Shown here piece by piece: positions 54,231-64,000 of a DNA stretch of 64,000 nucleotides; the first letter of the stretch is position 1, and each line of letters opens with the position of its first letter. The stretch lies in assembly GCF_002575655.3 (NCBI RefSeq), contig NC_053038.3, positions 143,856,885-143,920,884 of the forward strand, written 5' to 3'. The notes below the pieces were generated by a model. The model worked only from the letters and a program-made list of their open reading frames with translations. It had not been told where the DNA came from and did not search any database. Both the position numbers and the translations under genes were made by a program. Source of the DNA: Aegilops tauschii subsp. strangulata. Lineage: Eukaryota > Streptophyta > Magnoliopsida > Poales > Poaceae.

Positions 54231-56200
54231 ATGTCGCCGAAGCGCCCCATCGGAGGGAGTGGCGACGCCAGGGCTACTGAAGCACTGGAGCACGGCATGA
54301 ATATGGAGATAGAGGTTTCCGTCCCCACCGACAAGGTGGAGAACGAGGCTGCCAACAAGTGGAGGCGGGTGATAAAGAACCGCAAGCGACTCCAGCAGGC
54401 CTAGACTTCATCAACAACCTCCCCGGTTATATGTTGATAGTCATCATATCCCTCCTCCCAATCCAAAATCAGGCGAGGACAGCCGTCGTTTCCTGGCAGT
54501 GGCGCACAGCTATGGCTCCGCACCCCTGTCGACCTCCTCCATGCCCACAAGCTCTGCAATGGCTATTGCCAAAGCTTGGATGCGGTCTCCCAGATCCTCG
54601 GCAGTCACCATGGCCCAATCACAGGCCTTATCACGGGCAAGTTCCGTTCCAATGGCAAGGGCGAGCCAAGCTTGACGAGTGGTTCCGATCCCACGCCATA
54701 GATCAGCTTGAGAAGCTAAGTTATAATGATGGGCATATGATCTTGCTGCCAACGTCCGCGCTCTGCTTTGTGCCCACGCTACACCTCGCCAAGTTCGTGA
54801 ACTGCCATTCCCCCCCCCTTAATGATGCGCCCGCTCTTTTTCTACCACGACTGAAGCACCTCGAGCTCATTGCCATCCGCATCCCAAAGGATGACATGGA
54901 GCGGCTGCTCCGTGGCTGTACTACACTCAAGTTCCTTCGTCTTCAGGCGATGAATTTGTCGAGTACCTTGCACATCAGCTCCAGGACTCTCCGCACTATT
55001 TATGTGTGTTTATGGTGCTAAAACGAGAGATCACAAAAGGTGGACCACAATATGGTGATCTAGGACACACCATCACTTGAGAGATTACTTGTAGTTGATC
55101 AACATGGTCCAACAAGAATCAATGTCATTTGTGTGCCGAAATTGAATGTGGTGGGCTACTCGTTTGTCAAATACTACAACTTTTAGGTACAACAGTCGCC
55201 TTATATACCTCTCCTTCTTGATATCAACGTTATTTCTAGTTTTGAAGATGTATGTTCTTCTGTCATCCAGCGAAGCTTCACCCAGACTCTGGGTAGAGTG
55301 AAGGTCTTGGCACTAGAATCTGTCGTCCCCAACCTGGACCAAGTTTTCAGTTGCCTGAGATGCTTTCCGTGCCTGAAGAAGCTATATATCGAGGTGATGT
55401 TCCTTTCATGTTAAATGTTAACCATAAGGGAGTTCAATTTTTTGCACCTTTTCCCAAGTTTACAATGACAATGTACTACGATTTCTGAAGGAATTTTGGA
55501 GGATTTTAGGACATACACCCCCACCCCATATTGGTTGCTTCATTCATATGGTTACAATCGTCCATAAGCATTTCTCCTTTGGATTCATTTGTACTAGTTT
55601 TCTTAGGAAATTTTTCATCCAATCCAACCTCTTGTGAAGAAGGCTACATGTTTCTAGATTGTAATAAAATGCCCATGGTAATCATGCCAGATCGAAGATC
55701 GCACGTTGGTGCATTTTACAAATCCTGCAAACCAAATGGGTGTGTAGCAGTGTTCAAAACTGCATGTAGGCACTAACATGTTCTCTTCTTTTGCTGTGCA
55801 TATTAGGCTCGGTGGAAGAAGTTTATAACGACAATCACATCGAATGCCTGGATCTGTATCTCTCAAATATTACTTTGAACTCCTACCAAGGGATAGGGAC
55901 CCCACCAGAGATTATACTCGCCAAGTTCTTTCTTGCCAGAGCAAAGGTGTTGAGGGTACTGAGGTTGAACACGCATTTAATTAGGAAAGATCAATGGTAT
56001 GATTATCAGAGGCGGTAGGTACTGTGGAATGGAAGTGCCTCCAGAAATGCCAAACTTCGTATTGGAAGAGCATATGGCAAAGCAATTGGAAGTTATTGTG
56101 TCAAACCCATACATAACTTGTCAGCGGCTGATCCCTTTTCAGAAATGACGCAGCTTGCAATGTTTGAATTTGGGTGTTGTAATCTTTGAATTTGAACCTT
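54231..56200 (+). pseudogene. F-box/LRR (FBD-type) pseudogene
   Basis: TATA-like CTATATTAAGG (about 54,111) precedes an ATG at 54,231 (MSPKRPIGGSGDARATEALE). A frameshift at about 54,400 leads to the F-box (GLDFINNLPGYMLIVIISLL PIQNQARTAVVSWQWR). Another frame then gives VDLLHAHKLCNGYCQSLDAV, and the first frame returns with KLDEWFRSHAIDQLEKLSY. An LRR-like part follows (LPRLKHLELIAIRIPKDDME; GCTTLKFLRLQAMNL), then ERLLVVDQHGPTRINVICVP and CLKKLYIE with a GTGATG donor at about 55,394. Exon 2 (from about 55,808) reads NDNHIECLDLYLSNITLNSY and ends with FSEMTQ near 56,150, the FBD-like tail. At least three frameshifts and two stops make it dead. Intact members recruit substrates to SCF ubiquitin ligases. 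It sits just before CACTA-type subterminal repeats and is probably cargo. Confidence 0.75.
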
Positions 56201-56252
56201 GCAATATTTATGGTATTTGTTATATTGAACCGTTTTTGTTCTCTTGTCTCAA

Positions 56253-56530
56253 CGCAAACAGTTCATCCGGGTGAACCGCATGTCCTACATCGCACACACC
56301 TTGATCTGGCTGACCATTTCTTTTGTGTTGCCTAATCACAAACAGTTCATCCGAGTGAACGATATGTTGTACATCGCACACACCTTGATCTGGTTGACCA
56401 TTGCTTTTGTTTTGCCTAATCACAAACAGTTCATCCGAGTGAACCGTATGTTGTACATCGCAGACACCTTCATCTGGCTACCCGTTTCTTTTGTTCCTCC
56501 TCATCGAAAACGGTTAATTGAACTGAACCA
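56253..56530 (+). repeat. 84-bp tandem repeat (CACTA subterminal type), 3 copies plus partial
   Basis: C(G/A)CAAACAGTTCATCCG starts copies at 56,253, 56,337 and 56,421, 84 bases apart. Each continues with TACATCGCA(C/G)ACACCTT and ATCTGG(C/T)T. A diverged fourth copy starts at about 56,514. A 98-residue frame that spans it is just the repeat translated. Confidence 0.85.
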
Positions 56531-56690
56531 TATGCCCTGAATCGCACACGCAACTAAAATCTGAACCGTGTTTGATGCGTCCGTCATCGCAAATGTTTTG
56601 CACCTTTTTTGATGGGTTTTTTACACCACCATTTGCGATTATTGCATCGCACACAGTTTCATCGAAGGGTCTCTGATCGTAGTGTCGCGT
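56530..56690. mobile_element. Right CACTA-like terminus
   Basis: The segment ends TCGAAGGGTCTCTGATCGTAGTG at about 56,690, with inverted words TTTGCGATTATTGCATCGCA and CATCGCAAATG just inside. It reads as CACTACGATCAG... on the minus strand. Confidence 0.45.
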
Positions 56691-56884
56691 TAGCAGCATC
56701 CTGCAGTAGTACCCATCAATCCACCAAAGCAAGAGTAGGGTTTTACGCCTCGCGGCAGCCCGTGTGCTCTCTACCGTGCTGTGTTGTGCTTCTCTCCTCT
56801 TTATGCAATGTGTCCGTCCCCCTGCCGAACCAAAAGGGGCTCATGGCCCCATAGGTGGCCATGGTTTCCCATGACAGTTAGTTA
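56691..56884. other. Short unassigned stretch
   Basis: About 190 bases between the CACTA-like end and the copia pol. No feature is recognised. Confidence 0.4.
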
Positions 56885-58315
56885 CACACGGGTACTCAGA
56901 AGTCGAAGGTTTGTACTTTGATGAGACCTTTGCTCCTGTTGCCCGTCTTGAGTCTAGTCATATCTTACTTGCTTATGCTGCTTTCAATGGTTTTACTTTA
57001 CATCAAATGGATGTGAAGAGTGATTTTCTTAATGATTCTCTACAAGAAGAAGTACATGTCTCACAACCACCCGGCTTCGTTGATCCCGGTCACAAAGACT
57101 ATGTGTATAAACTTCACAAGGCTTTATATGGCCTCAAACAAGCACATCGTGCTTGGTATGATCATCTTAAGAAGTTTCTACTCAATGATGGCTTTTTGAG
57201 AGGGGTGATCGATCCCACTCTTTTTACTAAGTGAGAAAAGGGTGATTTGATCTTATGACAAATCTATGTAGATGACATCATTTTTGGTTCTCCTAACATT
57301 CTTTTGTGCAAGAAGTTTGCGGCTTCCATGACAAAGACCTTTGAGATGTCACTCAATGCGGACTTGAAGTTCTTCCTCGGATTTCCAATTCAACAATTTC
57401 AAGAAGGAATTTTCTGTCCCGGACCAAATATCTAGAGGACCTTCTTAAGAAGTTCGGAATGACCATGCTAGTCCATACAAGACACCTATGCCAACCAAAC
57501 TTGTTCTTAATGAAGAGACAAATGGTATCCCATTTGACCCATCTCTTTACCGCTCTATGACTGGTTCATTGCTTTATCTTTGTGCAGCTAGACCAGAGAT
57601 CATGTTAAGTGTAGGCATATGTGCATGATTTCAAGCTTCCCCTAGGGAAAGTTATCATAAGGCGGTTAAGCATATTCTTAGATACCTTGTTCACACGCCA
57701 AAGTTGGGTCTATGGTACCCCAAGGATGCCAAGTTTGATCTCATTAGGTACACGGATGAGGACTGGGCCGGTGACAAAGTGGGACGGAAGTCTCCATCCG
57801 GTGCATGTCAATTTCTTGGATGCTCCTTGGTAAGTTGGTCCTCGAAGAAGAAAAATTGTGTCTCCCTCTCCACCGCCGAAGCCAAATACATTGCAACTGC
57901 AAGCTATGCAACTCAGCTGCTATGGATGAGGCAAACTTTGAAGGATTATGGTATCACTTATAGACATGTGCCTCTTCTATGCGGTAATGAAAGTGCCATC
58001 AAGATTGCTGAGAACTATATTGATCACCCTTGCATCAAGAACATTGATATTAGATATCACTTCTTGAGAGACAATTTGCAAAAGAGTGACATTGATATTG
58101 CTCATGTGGGTATGGATATGCAACTTTTGACATTTTCACCAAACCACTGGATGAAGCAAGGTTTTGTCAACTTAGGCGTGAACTTGGTATCTTGGAGCTT
58201 GATAGCATTATCTGAAATCTTGTACCCATGCATACATTTTCTTCACGTCTTATCTAGGTGTAGGCATGTATTTAGGGGGAGACATTCAACTCATGAGTAC
58301 TCTCACCCTATATGA
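56885..58315 (+). pseudogene. pol: Ty1/copia pol fragment (RT and RNase H)
   Basis: RT (RVT_2 type): FDETFAPVARLESSHILLAY, LHQMDVKSDFLNDSLQEEVH, YKLHKALYGLKQAHRAWYD, then the catalytic QIYVDDIIFG at about 57,260. RNase H: FDPSLYRSMTGSLLYLCAAR, DEDWAGDKVGRKSPSGACQF, SLSTAEAKYIATASYATQLL. The order and motifs are those of copia elements. Gag, protease, integrase and the start of RT are absent. TGA codons at about 57,232 and 57,253 and several frameshifts (near 57,400-57,480, 57,620 and 58,120) break the frame. Confidence 0.85.
58268..58283 (+). promoter_or_regulatory. Polypurine tract of the copia fragment
   Basis: TATTTAGGGGGAGACA follows the RNase H tail. A G/A run like this primes plus-strand DNA synthesis just before the 3' LTR in copia elements, or before an extra ORF in the SIRE/Maximus type. 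Confidence 0.4.
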
Positions 58316-59120
58316 TACATAAATAAACCAAACACTCTCAAAGTTATCTTGCTCACTTTTGTGACTTCGTACTTTAAATGATGGAGTTATGGCAATGGGC
58401 TCAAGGTTCCTATCTTCACAGTGCCATACCACATTTACTCAAACATGGTGGCCTAAGCAACTACCCCTATGCACAATGTTAGAGCGGTTGCTTATCTAGG
58501 GTCATCATTGTTTGGTTCGGTCATGTTCCTTGTGTTCTATATGCTACATCTCATCATCTCACTACCATATGTGTCACCACAAATTGCCTCTATCTTATCC
58601 CATTCAGTTGCTTCAACTTAGCATTTAGTCAACTTCTATGGGCACCGGCATCCTCCGGATGCCCGTCAGTCTCTTATCTTCCATGGACTAGCTCCTAGCT
58701 CCTCACCCCTGGACATCAAGATCTTTCTGGTCGTCTGGATCCTTACGGTCGTCCAGCTCTTCGGTCGCTCATATAAAATACAGGGGGCTCGTGCTGCTGG
58801 GCAGTTGCCCTATCCCACTCGACGTCCCTGCCTCAATTCCCATTTCTGTCCCTGCACCGCCGGGCTACCGTCGGCTGACATCCGGCCAACTCCCTATGTT
58901 TCTTCCCCCCAAAGTAGATCCTCTCTTCCTGTTCCTCCTCCACCGATTCATTCTTTGAAATTTTTCGTTGGTTGAGAGATCTGAGAGCCTTTTCTCTCTT
59001 AGGTCTTTCAACGGGGTGGTTGGCGTCTGTCAATGCCAAAGATCAAGCGCACCGGGTGCTAGGGGTGTCGTGTGACATATGCCAAAGGATGGCTTATCAT
59101 GGAGGGGGCTAATAATACGT
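58316..59120. other. Downstream part of the copia element, no clear LTR
   Basis: Mixed DNA with a TATA-like CTCATATAAAATACAGG at about 58,765 and CT-rich leader-like sequence after it. I could not find LTR ends. The insertion point of element G at 59,121 ends it. Confidence 0.35.
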
Positions 59121-60186
59121 TGTCGGTGCCAGGAAACAGGATAAGGCCCAAACATGCCCGCCGGCGAATCTTACCCAGGTTCGGGGCTCTCCTAGGAGAT
59201 AACACTGCTACTCCTGCTCTGCGGGGTCTCCACATGATCACTCAAGCAACAATGGTGGCTACAGGCTTTCTCCTTGAGCTATTTCTCTAGAGGGGGAAGA
59301 AGAACAAGGCTAGCCCTAACTTCCTCTCTCTATGTGTATGTGGGTGGACTAAAGACTGAACCCTTTGCATGGTGCCCTGGGTGGTTTATATAGGCCTACC
59401 CCCCAGGGGTACAAAGGTAATCTGGCTGGGTGTAGGACCCGGCTGTCAGTGTCTGTGGTCGTCGGCTTCTCCGCCGGCCGCTGGGGCCCGCCGCCTGGTG
59501 GGTCCCACCAGCTGCCTCATACTTAGCCGACAGGCCGTGCCCGCCATAGTACTGTGGCAATGCCAATGATGATGCGTGCTTTGTCGGGGAGGCGTGGCTA
59601 CAGTACCGCCGCCTGGCGGGCGATCACTGTAGCCACTCCCCATCTCATCTGATTACTGGCGCACGGACTTTGAGGGAGGGAGAGAGCCGCCTGTTGGGAG
59701 TCGGCCTCCCCTCGTGCCGACTGGTCCAAGCTCGCCGCCTTCTGGCTTCTCACTGACAGGTAGGGCCCGCCGCGTGTGGGCCGTACCGACAACCCGTAGT
59801 GGGAGCGTGGCCTTCTCTGCCATGGGTGATGTCATGGGCTGCGTGGCAACAGTGTCGCACCGGGCGGGGGATGTCCGCCCAGTACGCCGGATTGTAGCCA
59901 CGCTCCGCCCTGGAATCGGGGGTGGCAGGCAGCACCGTAGCCACACCCCGTCTAGTCGTCATAATGTGGTGCAAACTTTGAGGGCGCTTGGAGCCGCCTG
60001 CTAGGAGCCGGCCCACCTCGGGGCCGTCTTTTGGGCCTTGCCGTCTTCTGGCAGCCGGCCGCTTGGACCAGCCGGCTATAAGAAGGCGGTGCTTTGGTCT
60101 TTGGTTCTTGAGGGGCGCAGCCGCCCCCGATGTCTTGAAATACCATGAGGGGCAGATGAGGCTACCCGTGGTCATTTAATCCGACA
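59121..60186 (-). mobile_element. 3' LTR of gypsy element G (1,066 bp)
   Basis: On the minus strand it starts TGTCGGATTAAATGACCACG and ends TTTCCTGGCACCGACA (TG...CA). A minus-strand TATA box TATATAAA lies at 59,385-59,392. Right of it (minus-upstream) is GCTTCGGGGACTAC, a purine-rich primer site next to the LTR. The antisense ORF lies further right on the plus strand, which fits element G running on the minus strand with its 5' part beyond the window. The left flank TACGT may be the target duplication. Confidence 0.7.
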
Positions 60187-60660
60187 GTAGTCCCCGAAGC
60201 TGGTGGGGCGCCGCGGCTGAAAGAGGTGAGGGGCCTCAGCGGCTTCCTACTCCGAATGATCCACTGATCTTGCTCAGTCCGTCTTATGGAGTGCCGACTG
60301 TCAGGAGCCGGACATGACCAGGCAGGCCACCTGGTAGTTTTTTAAACGTAACAGCGGGAGTTGGGTTGCGTGCCAGCCAGGCGCTAGGCTGACTGCCAGC
60401 TATCTGCGCACCATGTGGCGCCAGCCGGCCAGGCTGCCTGCCAGCCCACGGGGGTGATGGGACATCGCTGCAGGCCGGGGCCCATCACTACCGGGACTCG
60501 GCACACGTGCGGATCCGCTGCGGCCGAGGCAAACGCTTGGGATTATGCAACGCAATAACTTTGTGCCGTTACCACACGGTAAACGCGTGGTCGTGGGGTC
60601 ATGGGCACAGTTAATCCCACGATCCCCATGCCCCGTCCCCTCGGCTTCGCAGCCAGGGGC
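60187..60660. other. Element G spacer, no gene
   Basis: GC-rich DNA between the 3' LTR and the antisense-ORF promoter. The words GCCAGCC and GCCTGCCAGCC recur. No frame of interest is seen. Confidence 0.5.
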
Positions 60661-60668
60661 TATAAGTA
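60661..60668 (+). promoter_or_regulatory. TATA box of the element G antisense ORF
   Basis: TATAAGTA lies about 110 bases before the ATG at 60,779, with CT-rich leader-like sequence between (CTCGCCCTCCTCTCCTCTCG). It parallels the TATA box in front of the element D antisense ORF. Confidence 0.45.
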
Positions 60669-60778
60669 GGGGGGAGGGGAGCGGCCCTAGCACGCTCGCC
60701 CTCCTCTCCTCTCGCCATCTTCTTCCTCTTATTCTTCTCCACCGCCGCCGCAATCCCGCGCCGTGCCGAAGTGCTGCC

Positions 60779-63764
60779 ATGGCCCGTCGTCACATAGCCC
60801 GTCCTCTCCACCGCGCCGTTGCTTCATCACGGGTGCGCACACTAATTGTCGCGCCGCGCCTCCATCGATCTCAAGCTTTCATGGCGCGCGCACGGGCCGG
60901 CGACTGGGACGGCTCGAACGAAATCAAGGACCACATTGCCTTCCTTGGCAACACGCAACGGCTGCCCGGTGAGGGCCATGTCCGGGCGCGCGTTCCTCCC
61001 GCGAAGGAGATCTCGCCGGCAACGAAGGAAGGCGAGTGCGTCATCTTTCGGTCGCACTTCCTCCGGGGCTTCGGCCTGCCGGCGAGCGGCTTCCTCCGCT
61101 CTTTTCTTCAATTCTACCACCTCCAGCTGCACCACCTCATACCAAACAGGGTGGTGCTGCTGTCGGCCTTCATCACGCTCTGCGAAGGCTACCTCGGACT
61201 TCTCCCCACCCTCGAGCTCTGGGGGGAGTTCGTCTACACCAAACTTGGCACCTCGGCCAAGGACGAGGCGGATCAGTGCGGAGCTTTCGTCGCGGTGCAG
61301 TGGCTGGGTGCTGGGAACCGATTCACGTCCATCAGCTTGATGCAGTCGGTCAAGTTGTGGCAAAAATCATATTTTTATGTCAAGAACGTCAACCCGGCGC
61401 TGGACTTCGTCAACCTGCCGGCTTACGAAGTCGGCCCGCCGGCTGGGCCGCGCACCAACTGGACCTTCAAGCCGAGGACGCTGTCGGCCACCTCTGTCGC
61501 AGACGTCGCCCGGCTCAAGGTGATGATGGACTCGGAGGGCCACAAAGCCTCCGATTTGCTGACCGCCTTCATGGAGCGTCAGGTTCTCCCTCTACAAGGC
61601 CGGCCTCATCTGATCAGCCAGATGAGCGGTCATCGAGACCCATGCCGGACGTCTACCAGGGAGATGCCGGCCACGGAGGTGGCCCGCCTGGTGAACGAGA
61701 TCTCGAACTGCAAACTCTCGGAGTTAGAGTGGCAGTTCGGCAAGCGGCCGTATTCCCGCGCACTCCCGCCACCTGTGGTAAACTTCTTAACTCTTGGTTT
61801 TTTCTTTGCCTGCCGGGTTCTGCTCTGCCGACTGATCAGTCGGCCAGGACGCGGCTCCTCACGACCCAGCCGGCAGCCGACGCCCTGGCGCAGGCCCAGG
61901 AGTACTTGCCGGACCGGGCGGTGAGCGATGCGGAGGACCTTGGGGGCGGCCGCCCTGGAGGAAGATGATGCTACAGGCGGTGGCGACGGGGCAGGCGGCT
62001 CCGGAGGAGGAGGCGGCCTCGAGGGCTGGCCAGACGATGATGAAGAGGAGCACGTGCTACGCCGCCCGCCATTCGCCAGCAGGGCGGGGGCGAGTTCCTC
62101 GGCAGCGCCGACTGCGCTAGGCGGCGCGCCTAAGCGACGAGCCGGCTCGCAGCTACAAGGCGGCCAGCCGAAGAAACCCAGGGGCTCAGCCGCAAAGACC
62201 AGGCAGGAGGAAGCCGTCGCGAAGGCAGCCCGTTTCCAGAGGGCCCCAAAACAGCCGCCGACGGTGTCCGCGTAAGAGCTTGTCTTTTCTTGTGTTTTCC
62301 TTTGTCTTTTTTTGCAAATTCCTTCTGAGTTCGTCTTGCCTTGCTTGAACAGAGTCCCGCTCTCCCTTGAGTGGTCGGCCTCCACCTTCATCATCGGGGG
62401 GACGGAGGGCTCCACCAACACCCGCCGCATAGACCCACTCGCTGACCTCTGGGAGGCGGCGGAGTAGAATGCGTGGGAGGCGCGCGAGGAGCAGGAGGAG
62501 GCAGAGCGGTAGAGGGAGGCAGCTAAGGCGGCGCAGGAGGAGGCGGACGTGGCGGCCATGGCCTAAGACGACGCCGCGGCCAAGGCCCAGGCGAATGCCG
62601 CGACCAAGGCCTAGGCGGCCGCGGCCGCCAAAGTGCAGGCGGAGGGGGCAGCACGCGGCCGGGCTCCGCAGTTAGTCATCCCCCTACGGTCTGTGCCGCC
62701 AGCGCCAGAGATCTCGACGTAGACTGGAGGAGCCGGCGACAAGCAACCGGTAGCGGAGAGGGAGGAGGGCGACGCCATCATCCCGAGGGCGGAGGTGCCT
62801 CAGTAAGTGCCGACTGCCGAGGTCCAGGGCAGTCGGTCTCACGTGCCGCCAATGCCTCAAGTCGGCGGTGAGCTGGCGGTGGGGGCGACCCCCATCGTTC
62901 GAACTTCGGCGCGCCGGCGTGCGGCGACGGCGACTTCGGCGCCGCGGCCTCAGGAGATTGTGGCTTCGAGCTCTTTGGCCCCAGAGGCGGAGGCCACTAG
63001 TGCCGTCCCGCGCGAGTGGATGTCTGGGGGTGGGAGAGGTGTTCTGAACAAGGCTGCGCATGAAGTCCAGTCCCTGCTTCAGGCCCAAGGCACCGCCCTC
63101 CGAATCTACACGCGGACGTTCCTGGCGTCACGAGCCGCCATCCAGGTATGTTCCTTAACCGTTTGTTTCTGATTCTTTGTATTTTTCTTGAATTCTTCTC
63201 TGGGGGCGCGCCACCGCACCCACTTGGTGTAGCCCCCGAGTTCTGGGCTGGCTGTTGAGCAGGCGGCTCGGAACTTAAAGGTAAGTTCCGAGTGCTGACC
63301 CCTTCTTTTCTTCTGTTGTCTTTGTTGCAGGATTACCACAACATCCGTGCGGACGCCTTCAACTCCCAGGCCCAGGAGCTGGCCAAGCGGACCGCCGACT
63401 TGTCCGATAGCCGGAGTAAGTCTTCTCTCTTTGTTCTCGCGGGGGCGCGCCAGCGCACCCATGGGGTGTAGCCCCCGAGATGCGGGCCGACTGCTGAGCA
63501 GTCGGGTCGGATCTTCCGGCAACCACTTCTCTTTTGTTGATTTGCTGATCGTCTTTTCTTTCTTGTCTTCTCCAGGGACCAACGCCACCTTACGGCAGCA
63601 GCTGGGCGAAGCTCAAACCGCGCTGTGCGCCAAGGAGGAGGAGCGCAGCAAGGTGGAGCAAGAGCGCGACCGCCTGGCCAAGCAGCTGGCTGACCAGGCG
63701 GACAAGCACCGGGCGGAGCTGCAGAAGCTCAAGGATGCAGAGGAGGCCCTCCAGGCCGAGTTCG
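60779..63764 (+). pseudogene. Antisense ORF of gypsy element G, PF04195-type, interrupted
   Basis: Exon 1 (ATG taken at 60,779; donor at 61,775 or 61,778) holds EGECVIFRSHFLRGFGLPAS, LQFYHLQLHHLIPNRVVLLS and ITLCEGYLGLLPTLELWGEF, the same domain as in element D, then KSYFYVKNVNPALDFVNLP. Exon 2 (about 61,850-62,273) is Gly/Asp/Glu-rich with a basic patch. A further exon starts at about 62,342 and stays in one frame to a GTATGT donor at about 63,147. It is crossed by six stops (TAG 62,465, 62,510, 62,612, 62,720; TAA 62,564, 62,804), nearly all where Gln fits. Exons at about 63,331-63,417 (YHNIRADAFNSQAQELAKRT) and 63,576-63,764 (coiled coil ATLRQQLGEAQTALCAKEEE) follow. The last is cut by a copia LTR at 63,765. 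Confidence 0.8.
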
Positions 63765-64000
63765 TGTTGGAAATATGCCCTAGAGGCAATCATGTATGAT
63801 GATATTTCCTATCTGTTTATGAATAAAGATAGTCCTTGGACATTATCAATGATGTGTATCAACAAGTACATGACTTGTTTGTGGGACTATGCATTGTATG
63901 ATGATTGTCCTAAAAGGTCCCTAGTCAAAAGGGCTGTGTGGACGCGCAGCCGACTAGACTAGCATATGACACGGTCGATGGCTTGGTCTCACTAGCCATG
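63765..64000 (+). mobile_element. Copia LTR, BARE/WIS/Angela type, cut by window end
   Basis: TGTTGGAAATATGCCCTAGAGGCAAT is the well-known start of this Triticeae LTR group. The following ATGATATTTCC and GTGTGGAC words also fit, though this copy differs from the most common form. It inserted into the last visible exon of the element G antisense ORF. The rest of the element is beyond the window. Confidence 0.8.

Larger units (their letters stand above)
46970..56690. mobile_element. Probable second CACTA region with cargo, borders unsure
   Basis: A CACTACAAGGAAAACGGCTG terminus-like sequence stands at 47,203. The right edge at 56,690 ends GGTCTCTGATCGTAGTG, which is CACTACGATCAGAGACC on the minus strand. 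Words such as CACACGGT, AAACAGTTCA and ACTGTGTG are common near both edges, as in CACTA subterminal zones. Similar words also lie left of 47,203. The 3-base flanks do not match (GGT against TCG), so this may be two or more overlapping elements. Cargo: a B3-like exon, a nested CACTA, two tandem arrays, a decayed ORF and an F-box pseudogene. No transposase was seen. Confidence 0.4.

Noticed and set aside
56244..56540. 98-codon plus-strand frame
   Set aside because: It is the 84-bp subterminal repeat translated; 84 is a multiple of three, which keeps the frame open.
47203..56690. A single intact CACTA defined by CACTACAAGG and GTAGTG
   Set aside because: Ends differ after six bases, the 3-base flanks are GGT and TCG, and subterminal-like words also lie outside the left end. 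Kept only as a low-confidence region.
61036..62559. Long frames of about 310 codons on either strand over the element G antisense ORF
   Set aside because: Another frame carries the conserved FLRGFGLP, LITLCEGYLG and ELWGEF motifs. The others are GC-rich shadows.

Overview
This window is typical Triticeae (wheat, Aegilops or barley type) intergenic DNA. The evidence is the set of repeats: Stowaway MITEs with CTCCCTCCGT ends, a Tourist MITE, CACTA transposons ending CACTACAAGAAA or CACTACTAGGAAAA, Tat-lineage Ty3/gypsy elements that carry an antisense ORF, and a Ty1/copia LTR starting TGTTGGAAATATGCCC. I found no intact, clearly functional host gene. Almost every long reading frame is a transposon protein, a decayed gene fragment inside a transposon, or a shadow of one of these.

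Layout. Positions 1-10 kb are gene-poor, with MITEs, minisatellites, a duplicated promoter-like or 5' UTR-like block near 6.3 kb and a decayed B3-domain gene relic at about 8.4-9.2 kb. Positions 10.2-16.0 kb are GC-rich, with two decayed unknown genes (one per strand), several tandem arrays, and the right end of a CACTA element at 16,035. Positions 16.0-33.8 kb hold gypsy element A on the plus strand: LTR, gag, protease, a collapsed RT and the antisense ORF. It is split by a complete 10,032-bp CACTA (21,021-31,052, TSD TAT). That CACTA in turn contains a 1,065-bp CACTA (TSD GTA), an 843-bp foldback element, a 655-bp tandem array and a captured IQD gene exon.

Positions 33.8-36.0 kb are a truncated gypsy pol (element C, minus strand). 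Positions 36.1-45.46 kb are gypsy element D on the minus strand (5' LTR, gag, protease, RT, RNase H, integrase) with its antisense ORF on the plus strand. Positions 45.46-46.96 kb are LTR-type debris. Positions 47.0-56.7 kb look like a second, badly bounded CACTA region: a B3-like exon, a 754-bp nested CACTA (TSD CCA), a 247-bp and a 505-bp tandem array, an unrecognised decayed ORF, and an F-box/FBD-type pseudogene. Positions 56.9-58.3 kb are a decayed copia RT and RNase H. Positions 59.1-63.76 kb are the 3' LTR and antisense ORF of gypsy element G, cut by a copia LTR (BARE/WIS/Angela type) that runs off the window at 63,765.

The most interesting signals are three divergent copies of the antisense gypsy ORF (probably the PF04195 'putative gypsy type transposon' domain), two with a TATA box of their own. 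Next are a recurrent CAG-to-TAG nonsense pattern across unrelated elements, the IQD exon trapped in a CACTA with its splice site intact, the long near-perfect foldback, and an in-frame integrase/antisense-ORF chimera at a transposon junction. Family names for TEs are from recalled terminal sequences and were not checked against a database.
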